Origin: Saccharothrix sp. ST-888
GTDB taxonomy: Bacteria; Actinomycetota; Actinomycetes; Streptomycetales; Streptomycetaceae
NCBI RefSeq assembly: GCF_000955975.1
Contig: NZ_JYJF01000136.1
Location: 1 to 16,809 of the forward strand
DNA: 16,809 nt
Reading direction: 5' to 3'
A program made the translations under genes and the position numbers. Shown here one piece after another: positions 14,248 to 16,809 of this stretch. The first letter of the stretch is position 1. Each line of letters begins with the position of its first letter. The notes beneath the pieces are model-generated. The model searched no databases and was not told where the DNA came from. It worked only from the letters and a program-made list of their open reading frames with translations.

Positions 14248-14622
14248 TCAGCCCCGGATGGCGAACTGGCCGAGATAGCGCAAAGAGGTACCGTGCGGGT
14301 TGGTGACGATGTTGGGAGCGAAGACACAGATCGCAGCGTCGGCCAGCTCGGCTGACTCGACCTGTGACAGCCACTGGTCAGCGTACGAGGCCTCCCGAAG
14401 GAGTACCGCAGGGGGAACCGGGGCGGGGTGGCCCATGTCTTGGGCGCGGATGACTTCGATGCACATCGGGCTGAACTCGGTGATTCCCGCCTCCCCCATG
14501 AAAGCGGATGGCTCTGCATCCCCGTTCTCTGACCACCTCTGGTCGATGTAGTCGCGGATGTCCTCCTGCAAGGAGAACCGGCCGCGCGAGAGGAAAACGT
14601 GGACCACGCTGGCTTCAGTCAC
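14248..14622 (-). CDS. Imm22-like immunity protein
   Basis: A 124-residue acidic protein when started at GTG 14622. VVHVFLSRGRFSLQEDIRDY (6-25), then GDAEPSAFMGEAGITEFSPM and CIEVIRA resemble the Imm22 layout: an initial 'hVWhG' strand, an 'E-x-YhE' helix, a 'SxFhxDhGh' segment, a 'D-hhE' strand, and a later 'A-hhhhhp' strand (here ELADAAICVFAPN, 92-104). Imm22 proteins are predicted antidotes in polymorphic toxin systems. No cognate toxin lies next to it, so it would be an orphan immunity gene. The start is uncertain: GTG 14622 lacks a good ribosome site, while a TTG at 14709 follows GGGGGG directly and would add 29 Arg/Ala-rich residues. The family call is by pattern memory and should be treated as tentative. 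Confidence 0.5.
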   Translation of the reverse strand: MTEASVVHVFLSRGRFSLQEDIRDYIDQRWSENGDAEPSAFMGEAGITEFSPMCIEVIRAQDMGHPAPVPPAVLLREASYADQWLSQVESAELADAAICVFAPNIVTNPHGTSLRYLGQFAIRG

Positions 14623-14799
14623 CGGACGATTGTCGCCCAAGGCTGAACCGGCGTGAAGCGCGAGGAGGCGACGAGCGGCTCGGCGCGGTTTCGCCAGCCG
14701 CGTGATCAACCCCCCGAAGGACTTCCGCAGCCAACCACTACGCTGGCGTCGGCGGAGGCCGACTCCGCGTCAGACTGGCGAACGGGGACGGACGCTTAG

Positions 14800-15075
14800 T
14801 ACTTCGCGTTGGCATACAGGGAAGAGGCCCGCTGCCCCGTCTTCCTCAACGGCGTGATCCACGAGGAGTTCTCGGAGGATGGCTTCGACAAGTCGATGCA
14901 GTACACCCGGCACTACGCCATGGGTGACGCCCCGCTGGCCGACCTTCCGCCCGAGCTGTGGCTGATCGCTAAGGACCGGGCCTACGACTTCGACTTCCAC
15001 ACGTCGTTCCGCGGGCATGTCGTCAGCGGCGGCTTCGCTGTGACCCCTGAGCCTGGGATCCCGGGTCGGTCTCGG
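14800..15075 (+). pseudogene. Fragment of an unrecognised gene
   Basis: After a TAG at 14797-14799, the plus strand reads like real protein for about 85 residues: LAYREEARCPVFLNGVIHEE, FSEDGFDKSMQYTRHYAMGD, LPPELWLIAKDRAYDFDFH, GHVVSGGFAVTPEPG. Beyond about 15060 the same frame becomes Pro/Arg noise, while the +1-shifted frames look briefly better (SVDLANNSSHGPSSARP), suggesting a frameshift. There is only a TTG (14809) as start and no ribosome site. It is probably the broken middle of a larger gene. No family is recognised. Confidence 0.4.
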
Positions 15076-15357
15076 TGGACCTGGCGAACAACAGCTCGCA
15101 TGGACCGAGTTCCGCCAGGCCCACCGAGAGCGGAAAGCGGCACCAGGGCCGCACCGGAGTCGGGAGAACGGGCCGATCACCAGCTCCCGGCCGCGCGGCC
15201 GCCACGCCCTCCTCCCCACCGCCCGCCAGGCTGCCACGCCCGGCGAGCGGGCCGCCGCCCAGCTGCTCCACCTGCGAACCGCCACCGTCCCGACAGCGGC
15301 GTTTGACGCGCCGTTCGGAACTGTCCTGGTTCTGCGACAGCGGGGCATTCAGGGGCC
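15076..15357. other. GC-rich stretch without a clear gene
   Basis: About 280 bases upstream of the YciI-family gene. All frames are partly open because of high GC. One plus-strand frame (about 15180-15340, reading GRHALLPTARQAATPGERAA) looks slightly protein-like but has no start and no recognised motif. It may be the tail of the broken gene before it. Confidence 0.3.
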
Positions 15358-15363
15358 TATCCT
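15358..15363 (+). promoter_or_regulatory. Candidate -10 box giving a leaderless transcript
   Basis: TATCCT at 15358-15363 ends seven bases before the ATG at 15371, the spacing expected if transcription starts at the A of the start codon. A weak -35 (TGCGAC, 15333-15338) lies 19 bases upstream. No Shine-Dalgarno sequence sits in the normal window before the ATG, which supports leaderless translation, common in actinobacteria. Confidence 0.35.
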
Positions 15364-15370
15364 AGCGATC

Positions 15371-15670
15371 ATGTTCATTCTGGATCTGACCTACATTGCG
15401 CCCATCGAGCGCGTCGAGGCCGCTCTCGCGGAGCACGTGGCATGGCTGGATGCCCACTACGCTTCGGGGCTCTTCCTCGCCTCTGGCAGGAAGGTGCCGC
15501 GCGAAGGCGGCGTCATCATCGCCATCGGCGACGACCGGGCGAAGATCGAAGAGGTCGTGCAGAGCGACCCGTTCATGGTGGCTGGTGTCGTCGAGTACGC
15601 GATCACGGAATTCGTTGCCACGAAGACCGCTCCGCCACTGGAGTCGTACCGCCAGGAGCTCCCCGCCTGA
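15371..15670 (+). CDS. YciI family protein
   Basis: A 99-residue protein of the YCII-related family, a small ferredoxin-like alpha/beta dimer: MFILDLTYIAPIERVEAAL (strand and helix), EHVAWLDAHYASGLFLASGR with the conserved His22, a beta hairpin GGVIIAIG (46-53), a helix (DRAKIEEVVQ) and SDPFMVAGVVEYAITEF with the conserved Asp66-Pro-Phe. His22 and Asp66 are the proposed active-site pair in this family, but the reaction is generally unknown. Length is normal (90-100 residues). There is no ribosome site, so translation may be leaderless. It is a single-gene unit ending at the hairpin at 15755-15791. Confidence 0.88.
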   Translation: MFILDLTYIAPIERVEAALAEHVAWLDAHYASGLFLASGRKVPREGGVIIAIGDDRAKIEEVVQSDPFMVAGVVEYAITEFVATKTAPPLESYRQELPA

Positions 15671-15754
15671 GCCCGTTCCGGCAGCCGACCGGCTAAGCCC
15701 CGGCGACCACTCACGGAGACCTCGGCGACGTCTGACGGTCGGCCGTACCGGTCC

Positions 15755-15791
15755 CCGAGACCCCGTCAGCATCCCTCTGACGGGGTCTCGG
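15755..15791. terminator. Strong bidirectional terminator hairpin
   Basis: CCGAGACCCCGTCAG (15755-15769) and CTGACGGGGTCTCGG (15777-15791) form a perfect 15-bp stem with a 7-base loop. It lies between the convergent YciI gene (stop 15670) and DUF4291 gene (stop 15861), and so can end both transcripts. Confidence 0.85.
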
Positions 15792-15860
15792 CGCGTCGCC
15801 TTCCGTATCCCCGCACGAGCGTCTCGCGCCACCTCCGGCCGGGCCCCGGCCCTGGGTGGT

Positions 15861-16469
15861 TCAGGCTGTGGTGGTGGCGGCGATCCGGGCGGCGAGGCCG
15901 CCGGGCAGGTGGTACGGGGTCTCGACGGGGATCTTGGCGTCGGCCGCCGCCGGTTGCCCCGCGCGCACCAGGGCGTGGGCCTCGTGGGCCAGGTCGGTGA
16001 CATCGGTGAGGCCGAGGATCCACTCGTCGACGTAGCGGTCGACGGCCTCGCCGGACAGGCCGATCTGGATGGCCCGGTGGGGCAGTGGCTCAAGGTCGGT
16101 GGCGCGCTCGGGGTCCCACTGGATGCGTACGGGACTGGCGGCGAGTTCGGCCTTCCAGGCCTCGGCGGAGGCGTGGTGGTCGCGGTCGTAGTGGCTCAGG
16201 CAGGCGTGGGCGAGGGCCCACTCGAAGCCCTCGCGGCTGATGCGGACGGCCAGCACCCTTTCCTGTCCGGGCTTGGTGCCCCAGCCGGACCGGTACATCA
16301 TCCAGCGGAAGGACGGCTTGATCCAGGTCATCCGCTCGCGCTTGAACGGGGCCACGAAGGTGCCCGCTTCGAGTGCGGCTTCGGCGATCGGGGCGGGGTA
16401 CGCCTGGTAGACGGTCAGGCCGTGCTCGTCGTGAGCGGCGCGGATCTGCCGGGAGAGGGGTGCGGTCAT
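15861..16469 (-). CDS. DUF4291 domain-containing protein
   Basis: A 202-residue soluble protein covering the full DUF4291 family length. Recognisable segments are RQIRAAHDEHGLTVYQAYP (7-25), then APIAEAALEAGTFVAPF, KRERMTWIKPSFRWMMYRSG (43-62), QERVLAVRISREGFEWAL (69-86) and HACLSHYD (88-95), followed by a C-terminal helical region around GEAVDRYVDEWI (140-151). The RERMTWIKPSFxWMMYRSGW block is the family hallmark. The ATG at 16469 has GAGGA seven bases upstream; a longer frame from 16625 adds low-quality Arg-rich residues and is rejected. The family is widespread in bacteria and fungi, and its function is not established. It shares the hairpin at 15755-15791 with the convergent YciI gene. 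Confidence 0.9.
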   Translation of the reverse strand: MTAPLSRQIRAAHDEHGLTVYQAYPAPIAEAALEAGTFVAPFKRERMTWIKPSFRWMMYRSGWGTKPGQERVLAVRISREGFEWALAHACLSHYDRDHHASAEAWKAELAASPVRIQWDPERATDLEPLPHRAIQIGLSGEAVDRYVDEWILGLTDVTDLAHEAHALVRAGQPAAADAKIPVETPYHLPGGLAARIAATTTA

Positions 16470-16682
16470 CGGTATTCCTCGGTGGACGTGACGGTGGTTC
16501 AGTCCGCGGGCTCGCTCAGCCGGGCGTCCCTGCGGATGAGGTCGGATACGGAAATGATCACAGCTTCGGACGCACAGGCGGACCGGTGCAGTTCGTCTCA
16601 GGCCGGGAAATCTCGCCCGAGGCACCGATTCGCACGGGCGGTCTCACGGGCGGTGTCGCGGGCAGCCGGGTGCGCGCACGGG
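16470..16682. other. Intergenic region upstream of the DUF4291 gene
   Basis: About 210 bases containing the GAGGA ribosome site and presumably the promoter of the leftward DUF4291 gene. An AT-richer patch (about 16545-16565, GATACGGAAATGATCACAGC) is the likeliest promoter area. No clear -35/-10 pair could be fixed and no coding signal was seen. Confidence 0.35.
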
Positions 16683-16720
16683 AGCGCCCGCCCCTCCTCG
16701 GCCTGGGAGGGGCGGGCGCT
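16683..16720. terminator. 15-bp-stem hairpin after the right-edge gene
   Basis: AGCGCCCGCCCCTCC (16683-16697) pairs perfectly with GGAGGGGCGGGCGCT (16706-16720) around an 8-base loop. It starts nine bases beyond the stop codon of the leftward gene that enters from the right edge, as expected of its terminator. Confidence 0.8.
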
Positions 16721-16728
16721 TCGTACGC

Positions 16729-16809
16729 TCAAGGGCACTGCTTCCAGGCGAGGTGGTAGACGGTGTTGATGCTGCCGTCGGTGGAGTCCATGGTCATGAA
16801 GCTGGTCGT
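16729..16809 (-). CDS. 3' end of a leftward gene (partial)
   Basis: The minus strand is open from the right edge to TGA at 16729-16731, giving 26 C-terminal residues: TTSFMTMDSTDGSINTVYHL then AWKQCP. Third codon positions are mostly G or C, and a strong terminator hairpin follows immediately, so it is probably a real gene. The tail with a lone Cys near the end might suit a secreted or beta-rich protein. The family cannot be told from this piece. Confidence 0.6.
   Translation of the reverse strand, partial: TTSFMTMDSTDGSINTVYHLAWKQCP

Overview
The base composition (very high GC, third codon positions almost all G or C), four-base start/stop overlaps (ATGA and GTGA), purine-rich ribosome sites and a single rare TTA leucine codon point to an actinobacterium of the Streptomyces/Kitasatospora type. 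The window looks like an accessory region of its chromosome. No rRNA, tRNA, CRISPR array or intact insertion sequence was seen.

Left edge (1-1600): the 3' end of an unidentified gene, a degraded LysR-type helix-turn-helix fragment, about 780 bases with no convincing gene, and a C-terminal remnant of a phosphatidylinositol phospholipase C-like enzyme. A GC-rich hairpin (1566-1599) separates this remnant from the operon that converges on it.

Core, leftward operon (8841 down to 1614): seven tightly packed genes on the minus strand. In transcription order they are a TerY-like von Willebrand A protein, a PP2C-type phosphatase, a transmembrane kinase with three extracellular LppU-like repeats, a 75-residue zinc-finger membrane protein, a membrane-anchored PknH-sensor-like protein, an exported DNA/RNA non-specific endonuclease, and a SUKH (SMI1/KNR4) immunity protein. 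The first three match the known TerY-P triad (vWA, phosphatase, kinase). The last two are a classic toxin/immunity pair. My reading is that a membrane phospho-signalling module is co-transcribed with sensors and with a nuclease and its immunity protein.

Core, rightward operon (9062-12348): divergent from the first across about 220 bases that contain a perfect 7-bp-arm palindrome (8989-9006). It encodes an XRE-HTH/NACHT NTPase with about six membrane spans, carrying a TTA codon at position 12, and a DUF6801-type exported, membrane-anchored surface protein.

Right part (12349-16809): the 3' remnant of an IS5-family transposase, a possible 54-residue gene, an unrecognised 270-residue protein, an Imm22-like immunity protein, a broken unknown gene, a YciI-family protein that may be read from a leaderless transcript, a DUF4291 protein convergent with it across a 15-bp-stem terminator, and the 3' end of another leftward gene with its own 15-bp-stem hairpin. 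Decayed genes and orphan immunity-like proteins on both sides suggest a conflict/defence island with turnover at its edges.
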